From DASPKT01 sp035626475 (GTDB lineage: Bacteria; Pseudomonadota; Alphaproteobacteria; Azospirillales; Azospirillaceae), in the NCBI GenBank assembly GCA_035626475.1, contig DASPNP010000048.1:1-17281 (forward strand): a DNA stretch of 17,281 nucleotides. The letters are read 5' to 3'. Position numbers and translations under genes: made by a program. Shown in pieces: positions 1-7,000 of the stretch. The notes beneath the pieces are model-generated. The model ran no database searches. It was not told where the DNA came from and saw only the letters and a program-made list of their open reading frames with translations. The first letter of the stretch is position 1. Every line of letters starts with the position of its first letter.

Positions 1-1014
1 GCAATGACAGCGGCGGATCTGGATGCGCGGCAGTTTGCCAAGCTTTCGAAGGAATATGCCGAGCTGGAACCCGTGGTCGGCGCCATCACAACCCTGCGCA
101 AGCTGCGCACGGAACTTGACCAGCTCAAGGCATTGATGAGCGATGGCGACGACGCGGAGATGCGAGCGCTTGCCGAGCAGGAATACTTCACCCTCAAGGA
201 CCGCATGCCCGAGCTGGAGAAGCAGCTCCAGATCATGCTGCTGCCAAAGGACGCCGCCGACGAGAAGAACGCGATCCTCGAGGTACGCGCCGGCACCGGC
301 GGCGACGAGGCCGCCCTGTTCGCCGCCGAGCTGTTCGATATGTACCGCCGCTATGCCGGGCTGCAGGGCTGGCGCTTCGAGGCGATGGACGTGTCGGAGA
401 CCGAGCTCGGCGGCTACAAGGAAGCGACGGCCAGCATCACCGGCCGCGGCGTCTTCCGGAAGCTGAAGTTCGAATCCGGCGTCCACCGGGTGCAGCGCGT
501 GCCGGCGACCGAGACCCAGGGGCGCATCCACACCTCCGCCGCCACCGTGGCCGTGCTGCCCGAGGCGGAGGAGGTGGACATCCAGATCGATGAGAAGGAT
601 TTGCGCATCGACGTGTTCCGCTCGTCGGGCCCCGGCGGCCAGTCGGTCAACACCACCGACAGCGCCGTGCGCATCACCCACCTGCCCACCGGCATCGTGG
701 TCAGCCAGCAGGACGAGAAGTCCCAGCACAAGAACAAGGCCAAGGCGCTGCGGGTGCTGCGGGCGCGCCTCTACGAGGCCGAGCGGTCGGCCAAGGACGC
801 CGAGCGCGCCGCCTCGCGCAAGAGCCAGGTCGGCTCCGGCGACCGGTCCGAGCGCATCCGCACCTACAACTTCCCCCAGGGCCGCGTCACCGACCACCGC
901 ATCAACCTGACCCTCTACAAGATCGAGAAGGTCATGGCCGGCGAGGCGCTGGACGAGCTGGTGGACGCGCTGGTCGCCCAGGACGAGGCCGAGCGCCTGG
1001 CCGAGCTGCAGTGA
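1..1014 (+). CDS. prfA: Peptide chain release factor 1 (partial, 5' end outside window)
   Basis: Release factor 1 recognises UAA and UAG stop codons in the ribosomal A site and triggers hydrolysis of peptidyl-tRNA. The reading frame is open from base 1 and the product resembles RF1 from about residue 25 onward, so the true start lies upstream. The ATG at base 4 is therefore probably an internal methionine. Visible landmarks are the block LEVRAGTGGDEAALFAAELF, the block KFESGVHRVQRVPATETQGR, and the catalytic GGQ within SSGPGGQSVNTTDSAVRITH, near codons 209-212 of the visible part. The glutamine of GGQ is the residue methylated by PrmC, encoded immediately downstream. The stop codon overlaps the prmC GTG start (GTGA), which indicates translational coupling. 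Paralogues such as RF2 and ArfB share GGQ, but the TSAATVAVLPEAEEV segment and the prmC neighbour fit RF1. Confidence 0.97.
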   Translation, partial: AMTAADLDARQFAKLSKEYAELEPVVGAITTLRKLRTELDQLKALMSDGDDAEMRALAEQEYFTLKDRMPELEKQLQIMLLPKDAADEKNAILEVRAGTGGDEAALFAAELFDMYRRYAGLQGWRFEAMDVSETELGGYKEATASITGRGVFRKLKFESGVHRVQRVPATETQGRIHTSAATVAVLPEAEEVDIQIDEKDLRIDVFRSSGPGGQSVNTTDSAVRITHLPTGIVVSQQDEKSQHKNKAKALRVLRARLYEAERSAKDAERAASRKSQVGSGDRSERIRTYNFPQGRVTDHRINLTLYKIEKVMAGEALDELVDALVAQDEAERLAELQ

Positions 1015-1865
1015 CCACGCTCCGTCAATTGCTGGCCGAGGGCGAGGCGCGCCTGGCCGCGGCCGGGCTGGAGACGCCGCGCCTGGACGTGCGCCTGCTG
1101 GCCGGGGCGGCGCTGGGCCTCTCGCGCAACGAGCTGCTGCTGGAGGGCGGGCGCGGGGTGGGCGACGCCGACGCATCGCGCTTCCAGGCACTGCTGGAAA
1201 GGCGGCTGGCGCGCGAGCCGGTGTCGCGCATCCTCGGCCGGCGCGGCTTCTGGAACCTGGAGTTCGCCCTCACCCCCGACACGCTGGACCCGCGCCCCGA
1301 TACCGAGACGCTGGTCGAGGCGGTGCTGGAACGGCTGCCGGATCGGACGGCGCCCCTGCGCCTGCTGGACCTCGGCACCGGGTCGGGCTGCATCCTGCTG
1401 GCCCTGTTGTCGGAGCTGCCGAACGCGCGGGGCATCGGGATCGACCTCAGCCGGGGCGCGGCGGCGGCGGCGCGCGGCAACGCCTGTTCGAACGGGCTGG
1501 CGGGCCGGGCCGCGTTCCTGGCCGGTGACTGGGCCTCGGCGGTGCGGGGCGGCGGCTTCGACATCGTGGTCTCCAACCCGCCCTATATCCCGGACGGCGA
1601 CGTGTCCGGCCTGCAGCCCGAGGTGGCGCTGTTCGACCCGCACCGAGCCCTGGCCGGTGGCGCCGACGGGCTCGACCCCTACCGGCACCTCGCGCCCGAG
1701 CTGGTGCGACTGCTGGTGCCGGGGGGCCTCGCCGCGGTGGAGCATGGGGCCGGGCAGGGCGGGGACGTGGCGGCGCTCTTCCGGGGGGCCGGCCTTGAAC
1801 AACCCTTGGTGATCGCCGATCTGTCAGGACACGATCGGGTGGTCGTGGCGCGAAAGGCGCTTTGA
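1011..1865 (+). CDS. prmC: Protein-(glutamine-N5) methyltransferase, release factor-specific (PrmC/HemK)
   Basis: PrmC transfers a methyl group from S-adenosylmethionine to the glutamine of the GGQ motif in release factors 1 and 2, which raises termination efficiency. The 284-residue product has the usual family length and order. A helical N-terminal substrate-binding part (about 1-80) is followed by the family signature PRPDTE (94-99), the SAM-binding motif DLGTGSG (120-126) and the catalytic NPPY (189-192) within DIVVSNPPYIP. The GTG start shares bases with the prfA TGA stop, so the pair is almost certainly one operon with coupled translation. No strong terminator follows directly, and the next gene appears to have its own promoter. 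The former name hemK is historical. The SAM motif, NPPY and position next to prfA make the assignment firm. Confidence 0.96.
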   Translation: MTTLRQLLAEGEARLAAAGLETPRLDVRLLAGAALGLSRNELLLEGGRGVGDADASRFQALLERRLAREPVSRILGRRGFWNLEFALTPDTLDPRPDTETLVEAVLERLPDRTAPLRLLDLGTGSGCILLALLSELPNARGIGIDLSRGAAAAARGNACSNGLAGRAAFLAGDWASAVRGGGFDIVVSNPPYIPDGDVSGLQPEVALFDPHRALAGGADGLDPYRHLAPELVRLLVPGGLAAVEHGAGQGGDVAALFRGAGLEQPLVIADLSGHDRVVVARKAL

Positions 1866-1909
1866 GCCTCCCGTACGGAGCCCCAACGGGCTGAATCCGT
1901 AAAAAAATG

Positions 1910-1938
1910 TTGGACATGCGCGGCCCAGAGGTTAGGGT
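1910..1938 (+). promoter_or_regulatory. Putative sigma-70-type promoter for the DUF4167 gene
   Basis: TTGGAC at 1910-1915 and TAGGGT at 1933-1938 are separated by exactly 17 bases, just after an A-run and 44 bases past the prmC stop. The -35 box is close to consensus and the -10 box is weak but acceptable for a GC-rich alphaproteobacterium. Transcription would start near 1945. The assignment rests on box match and spacing only. Confidence 0.45.
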
Positions 1939-1944
1939 CTTGCG

Positions 1945-2143
1945 CGACGCGGCACGGCTGCCCCAGGTTGGGCGCGGTGCGCGGCATGACCCCGGAAAGA
2001 TCGTCCGCACGCATCCGCCATGGGCCGGCGGGACGGCGGCACCCCGGGCCGGGCCCCTGCCAAGGCGGGGCCGCGGGCCGGTGCTTGGCATAGGCCACGC
2101 GGGGCATGCGCCGAACTCGAAGAGGGGCGACAGCTCAAGCCAT
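1945..2143 (+). other. Long GC-rich 5' leader of the DUF4167 gene
   Basis: If the promoter at 1910-1938 is correct, about 200 nucleotides precede the ATG at 2144. The stretch has no recognisable gene. It is very GC-rich, with complementary GGCCC/GGGCC-type tracts around 2035-2080 that could fold. The same frame is open through the leader back to 1907, but that translation looks like none of the family N-termini I know. I do not recognise a known riboswitch, SRP RNA or RNase P RNA in it. Confidence 0.3.
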
Positions 2144-2575
2144 ATGAGACAGGGTCAGAACAACCGGCGCTCGCGGGGGCGTGGCAACAACAATGGTGGC
2201 GGTGGTGGTGGCGGCGGTCACAATCACGGCCACAACAACAATGGCGGCAACCGCCGCCAGAACGTGCCGCTGCGGCACCAGAACTACGACAGCAACGGGC
2301 CGGACGTCCGCATCCGCGGCAACGCCTTCCAGGTGCACGAGAAGTACCTGGCCCTGGCCCGGGACGCGCAGACCTCGGGCGACCGCGTCGCCGCCGAGAA
2401 CTATCTGCAGCATGCCGAGCACTATTACCGCATCATCTGCCAGATCACCGAGAACGAGAACCGCCAGCGCGGCGGCGACGGCCGGCAGCCGCAGATGATG
2501 GACGGCGGCGAGGAGGGCGACGACCAGGACGCCTCCGAGACCGGCGACGAGGACCGCGAGGCGGCGACGGTCTGA
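2144..2575 (+). CDS. DUF4167 domain-containing protein
   Basis: This 143-residue protein has three zones. The N-terminus (1-40) is basic and low-complexity, rich in Arg, Gly, Asn and His, with an eight-glycine run followed by HNHGHNNN. The middle (about 45-105) is the conserved domain, with NYDSNGPDVRIRGNAFQVHE and an alpha-helical stretch ending in AEHYYRIICQITENE. The tail (110-143) is strongly acidic. The start at 2144 is chosen because MRQGQNNRRSRGRG is the usual beginning of this family, although the frame stays open upstream to 1907. A purine-rich AGAGGGG lies at 2121-2127, rather far (16 bases) for a ribosome-binding site. In alphaproteobacteria this gene commonly follows prfA-prmC, as here. 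The Arg/Gly-rich start suggests nucleic-acid binding, which is inference, and the molecular function is unknown to me. Confidence 0.88.
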   Translation: MRQGQNNRRSRGRGNNNGGGGGGGGHNHGHNNNGGNRRQNVPLRHQNYDSNGPDVRIRGNAFQVHEKYLALARDAQTSGDRVAAENYLQHAEHYYRIICQITENENRQRGGDGRQPQMMDGGEEGDDQDASETGDEDREAATV

Positions 2576-2602
2576 CCATCGTCCGCTCCGCCCAGGCATG
2601 AG

Positions 2603-2636
2603 AAAGGCCGGCCGCCCTCGGGCGCGCCGGCCTTTT
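2603..2636 (+). terminator. Rho-independent terminator after the DUF4167 gene
   Basis: A perfect 10-bp arm, AAAGGCCGGC at 2603-2612, pairs with GCCGGCCTTT at 2626-2635. An inner CGCC/GGCG extension closes a CTCG loop, and a short T-run follows. It starts 27 bases after the stop codon at 2575. Confidence 0.85.
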
Positions 2637-2644
2637 CCTTGTTT

Positions 2645-2840
2645 ATCCTTCTCCCCTTGCGGGAGAAGGATGGGGCCCCAAGCCTGCTTGGGGAGGATGA
2701 GGGGGCGGCGGGCGCAGCCCGACGTTCTCACCCGTTGCTCCAGGATCAGTCACCGAGAACGCCCGCCTGTGGCGGTCGACCCCTCACCCTCCCACCGCTT
2801 CGCGGTGGGGCCCATCCCTCTCCCGCCAGGGGCGAGGGAT
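2645..2840. repeat. Composite palindromic intergenic repeat (two inverted arms, about 196 bp)
   Basis: Two related units face each other. The left unit (about 2645-2705) has an 11-bp hairpin, ATCCTTCTCCC at 2645-2655 with GGGAGAAGGAT at 2661-2671, then a CCCCAAGC/GCTTGGGG hairpin (2676-2693) and a GAGGG tail. The right unit (about 2783-2840), read on the minus strand, has the same order: a hairpin of the same type (2814-2840, one mismatch), then the hairpin CCCACCGC/GCGGTGGG (2791-2809), then a GTGAGGGG tail. The centre adds GGCGGGC/GCCCGCC (2707-2713 with 2761-2767) and GTTCTC/GAGAAC (2724-2729 with 2755-2760). The right hairpin ends in six T residues and could terminate plus-strand transcription just before the convergent phosphoesterase. 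No ORF of its own is visible. It resembles REP/BIME-type intergenic repeats. Confidence 0.75.
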
Positions 2841-2844
2841 TTTT

Positions 2845-3771
2845 TCAAGCGGTGAGATGCCCCACCAGCTCCTTGCGCACCGTCTCGGCCCGGTCGTTGT
2901 CGACCTGGCAGGTGCCCGCCGCCTCGTGGCCGCCGCCGCCATACTCCAGGCAGAGCTGGCCGACATTGTGGATGGAGGAGCGGTTGATGATCGATTTGCC
3001 GATGGCGAAGACCGTGTTGGCCTTGTTGCGCCCCCACATGCAGTGCATGGACAGGTTGCACTCGGGGTGCAGGGCATAGACGACGAAGCGGTTGCCGCAA
3101 TAGATCGGGTCCTCGTCGCGCAGATCGACCACGGCCAGGTTCTTGTGGACCGTGGTGCAGCGCTCCAGCTGCTCGCGGAACGGGGCCTGGTGCTCGCGGT
3201 AGAGCTCGACGCGCTCCTTCACGTCGGGCAGCTCCAGGATCTCGTCGGCGTCGGAATGGGTGCGGCACCAGTCGATGAGCTTCATCATCAGCTCGTAGTT
3301 CGACACCCGGAAGTCGCGCCAGCGGCCGAGGCCCGTGCGCGCGTCCATCAGGAAGGACAGCAGCACCCAGCCCTGTGGGTCCAGCACCTCGGCCTGGGTG
3401 AACTGGGCGCTGTCGGCCTTGTCCACCGCCTGCATCAGGCTGTCGGGGATGGTGGGGAAGCGCTGCCGGCCGCCGTAATAGTCGTAGACGACGCGGGCGG
3501 CCGAGGGCGCCTCCGGGTCGATGATGTGGTTCTTGTACAGGTCGACCCGGTACATCTCCGAGAGATGGTGGTCGAAGGCCAGGTGGCAGCCCGGCACGTA
3601 GGGCAGGTTGCAGGTGATGTCGTTCGGCCCGATGGCGATCTTGCCGTCCTGCATGTCCTTGGGATGGACGAACAGGATGTCGTCGACGAGGTAGAGTTCC
3701 TTCAGCAGCACCGCGCAGACCAGGCCGTCCATGTCGCTGCGGGTCACCAGTCGGAACTTCTGCTGGGTCAT
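2845..3771 (-). CDS. DHH-family phosphoesterase (exopolyphosphatase-like)
   Basis: This 308-residue protein belongs to the DHH/DHHA1 phosphoesterases, metal-dependent enzymes that cleave phosphodiester or phosphoanhydride bonds (RecJ, NrnA and PPX1 relatives). Visible motifs are RSDMDG (11-16, metal-binding DxD), AFDHH (65-69, the DHH signature), AVDKAD (115-120) and the C-terminal DHHA1 motif GGGGHEAAG (278-286). Such proteins are usually annotated as exopolyphosphatase, but the substrate (polyphosphate, nanoRNA, cyclic dinucleotide or pAp) cannot be decided from the motifs. The ATG at 3769-3771 is preceded by a good ribosome-binding site, GGGAGG (minus strand, 3778-3783), and by a plausible promoter at 3816-3844. 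The gene stands alone, convergent with the DUF4167 gene. Its TGA stop abuts the T-run of the palindromic repeat. No signal peptide or membrane segment is seen, so a cytoplasmic enzyme is expected. Confidence 0.88.
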   Translation of the reverse strand: MTQQKFRLVTRSDMDGLVCAVLLKELYLVDDILFVHPKDMQDGKIAIGPNDITCNLPYVPGCHLAFDHHLSEMYRVDLYKNHIIDPEAPSAARVVYDYYGGRQRFPTIPDSLMQAVDKADSAQFTQAEVLDPQGWVLLSFLMDARTGLGRWRDFRVSNYELMMKLIDWCRTHSDADEILELPDVKERVELYREHQAPFREQLERCTTVHKNLAVVDLRDEDPIYCGNRFVVYALHPECNLSMHCMWGRNKANTVFAIGKSIINRSSIHNVGQLCLEYGGGGHEAAGTCQVDNDRAETVRKELVGHLTA

Positions 3772-3815
3772 GCCATGCCTCCCGTGCCGCCTACCTCTTT
3801 CGGGCAGGCCCCGCC

Positions 3816-3844
3816 ATCATAGCCGGGTGGGGGCACGGGTTGAA
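3816..3844 (-). promoter_or_regulatory. Promoter of the DHH phosphoesterase gene
   Basis: On the minus strand, TTCAAC (3839-3844) is followed after exactly 17 bases by TATGAT (3816-3821), a near-consensus -10 box. Transcription would begin near 3809, giving a leader of about 38 nt that contains the GGGAGG ribosome-binding site. Confidence 0.6.
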
Positions 3845-3872
3845 GCGCGGCGCGCGACTCTGGCCAAAAGTT

Positions 3873-3905
3873 AGGGCCGCCCCCCGGCGGGAGGCGGCCC
3901 TTTTT
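3873..3905. terminator. Hairpin terminator, probably bidirectional
   Basis: AGGGCCGCC at 3873-3881 pairs with GGCGGCCCT at 3893-3901, followed on plus by TTTTT (3901-3905). On the minus strand the same stem is followed by AACTTTT, a weaker U-tract. It could therefore end minus-strand transcripts of the glutamate dehydrogenase gene, whose stop lies about 170 bases away beyond the repeat at 3922-4042. No plus-strand gene ends nearby, so the minus-strand role is the more useful one. Confidence 0.6.
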
Positions 3906-3921
3906 GGACGCCGAGCCCGCC

Positions 3922-4042
3922 TGCGTGCTTCGACAGGCTCAGCATGAGGAATGTTGGTTCCAGGCACTCCTCGCGTTCAGGCGCCCGGAAACCATGGGGA
4001 GCAGCAATAGGTCCCTCATCCTGAGCTTGTCGAAGGACGCAC
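3922..4042 (+). repeat. Non-autonomous inverted-repeat element, copy A
   Basis: The element is about 121 bp. Imperfect terminal inverted repeats lie at about 3922-3949 and 4014-4042; the right one contains TGAGCTTGTCGAAGGACGCA. Two internal boxes are shared with copies B and C: CCAGGCACTCCT at 3960-3971 and GGGAGCAGC at 3997-4005. It lies between the 3' end of the glutamate dehydrogenase gene and the start region of the DHH gene, in the 303-base gene-free gap. There is no coding capacity. The left terminal repeat is the most diverged of the six in the window. Confidence 0.8.
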
Positions 4043-4074
4043 ACCCTCGACGCTGCCCAGGACGAGGAACCGGA

Positions 4075-7000
4075 TCAGCCCGCGACCAGCCCGCGCAGCT
4101 GGCGGTTGGCGACAGCCAGCATGGCGTAGTCGATGGCGACGATGCCGCGCAGCTCCGCCAGCAGGCCCTGCACCCGCTCCACCGGCTGGGAACGGTTGGT
4201 CAGCCACGCCTCGATCAGCCCGTCCGCGTCGCCCTGGCCGCCGGCCAGGATGCGGGCGGCGAGGCGGCCCTGCATGCCGTAGAGGTCGTCGACCATGGCC
4301 GCGACCGCCTGGCGCTGCCAGTGGTTGTCGGCCTTCACCTCGGTCGCCCGGCAGCGCAGCCAGTCGAAGCCCAGGCGGCCGCCCAGGTCGAAATAGACCC
4401 GCGCCACCTCCTCCACGCCGCGGCCGGTCTCGGACGCGATCATGGCGACGTCGGTGGCGGCGGCCAGCGCCCCCAGCCCGGCGATGCGGCGGGCTAGGTC
4501 GGCCGGCACGCCCTGCGCCGTCAACTCGGCCGCGCGGGCCTCCAGGTCGGACAGGGCCTCCCCGGAGAGCACCGTTCCCATGGCGGCGGCCAGCGCCTCC
4601 ACGGTCGGTGACAGGCGCTCGCACTCGCTCTGCAGCGCCAGCGGCTGCGCGCCGTTCAGCAGCATCCAGGGGATGGCGCGGCGCATCAGCCGGCCCGTCT
4701 CCAGCAGCATGGCGGTCTGCACCGACGCCGGCACCCTGGTGTCCAGCGCCTCGATCGCCGACCAGAGCGGCCGCAGCCCGAAGGCGTCGCGGATGATGAC
4801 ATAGGCGCGGGCCACGTCGGCCTCGCCCATGCCGGTCTGCTCGATCATCTCGCCGATGAAGGTCGGGCCGACGCGGTTGATCATGCCGTTGGTGACGCAG
4901 GTGGCGATGATCTCGCGGCGCAGCTGGTGCGAGGATATCGCGTCGGGGAACTTCTCCCGCAGCGCCGTCGGGAAGTAGCGGACCACCTCCTCCGCCATCT
5001 TCGGATCGTCGGGCAGGTCGGAGGCCAGCAACTTCTCGTACAGGTCGATCTTCGAGTAGGCCAGCAGCACCGCCTGCTCCGGCCGGGTCAGGCCCCGGCG
5101 GCTTGCCGCACGGGCGACGATCTCCTCGTCCGTCGGCAGATACTCGATGGCGCGGTTCAGCTTGCCCGCCCGCTCCATGGTGCGGATGAAGCGGACATTG
5201 TCCTCCAGCGTCTCCGCCGCCACGGCCTCGGCGACGGTCAGCGCCTGGGTCTGCTTGTAATTGTCGGCCAGCACCAGCTCGGCGACCTCGTCGGTCATCT
5301 CCGCCAGCAGCACGTCGCGCTGGGCCAGGGTCATGCGGCCCTTGTCCATCACGTCGCGCAGCAGGATCTTGATGTTGACCTCGTGGTCGGAGGTGTCGAC
5401 GCCGGCCGAATTGTCGATGGCGTCGGTGTTGAGCCGCAGCCCGGCCTGCGCCGCCTCGATGCGGCCGCGCTGGGTGAAGCCCAGGTTGGCGCCCTCGCCG
5501 ACGACCTTGGCCCGGACATCCTTCCCGTTGATGCGGATCGCGTCGTTGGCCTTGTCGCCGACCTCGGCGTTGGTCTCGCTGCCCGCCTTGACGTAGGTGC
5601 CGATGCCGCCCAGCCAGAGCAGGTCGACCTCCGCCTTGAGGATGGCGGTCATCAGCTCCGCCGGGGTCAGCCGCTCGGCCTGGATGCCCAGGGCCTGGCG
5701 GATCTCCGGCGTGGTCTGGATCGACTTGGCCGAGCGCTCGAACACGCCGCCGCCGGCCGAGATCAGCTTGGCGTCATAGTCGGCCCAGCTGCTGCGCGGC
5801 AGGTCGAACAGGCGCTGGCGCTCCGCGAAGGAGGTGGCCGCGTCGGGGTTCGGGTCGATGAAGATGTGGCGGTGGTCGAAGGCGGCGACCAGGCGGATGT
5901 GCTTGGACAGCAGCATGCCGTTGCCGAACACGTCGCCCGACATGTCGCCCACGCCCACGACCGTGAAGTCCTGGGTCTGGGTGTCGCGGCCCATCTCGCG
6001 GAAGTGGCGCTTCACCGCCTCCCAGGCGCCGCGGGCGGTGATGCCCATCTTCTTGTGGTCGTAGCCGGCCGAGCCGCCCGAGGCGAAGGCGTCGTCCAGC
6101 CAGAAGCCGTACTCGCGGCTGACCCCGTTGGCGATGTCGGAGAAGGTGGCCGTGCCCTTGTCGGCCGCCACGACCAGGTAGGGGTCGTCGGCATCGAGGC
6201 GCACCACGTCCGCCGGCGGCACGATCTCGCCGTTCACCAGATTGTCGGTGATGTCGAGCAGGCCGCGCATCATGGTCTTGTAGCACTCGACCACCTCGGC
6301 CATCAGCGCCTCGCGGCCGGCCGACGCCGGCGGCGGGTTCTTGACGACGAAGCCGCCCTTGCTGCCGACCGGCACGATGACCGCGTTCTTGACCATCTGC
6401 GCCTTGATCAGGCCCAGGATTTCCGTGCGGAAATCCTCCTTGCGGTCGGACCAGCGGATGCCGCCGCGGGCGACCTTGCCACCGCGCAGGTGCACCGCCT
6501 CGACGCGCGGGCTGTAGACCCAGATCTCCACCCAGGGGCGGGGCAGCGGCAGATCGTCGATCGACCGGCTGTCCAGCTTGAAGGAGATGTAGGTCTTGGA
6601 TTGGCCGTCCTTGTCCTTCTGGAAGAAGTTGGTCCGCAGCGTCGCCCGGATCAGGTTCAGCATCCGGCGCAGGATGCGGTCCTCGTCCAGGTTGGTGACG
6701 CGGTCCAGCGCGTGCTCGATCTCGACGATCAGCCCCATGCGGCGGCTGTCCACCCGCTGGCGGCCGAACTCACGGGCGAGCTCGGGGTCGTGCGCGGTGC
6801 GGAACAGCTTCACCAGCAGCTTGGTGATGTCAGCATGCGCCGCCAGCGTGTCCTCGATATAGGCCTGGGTGAAGTCGAACCGGGCCTGGCGGAGGTACTT
6901 GGCGTAGGCGCGGATCATGCTGACCTCGCGCCAGTTCAGGCCGGCGCCCAGCACCAGCTTGTCGAAGCCGTCGCTCTGGGCCTCGCCCGACCACACCCGG

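Noticed and set aside
1907..2143. Upstream extension of the DUF4167 protein
   Set aside because: The frame is open but the translation is unlike the family; MRQGQNNRR at 2144 is the expected N-terminus.
3904..4497. Plus-strand frame through repeat copy A and the gdh 3' end
   Set aside because: Half of it is repeat DNA and half is antisense to gdh; there is no protein likeness.
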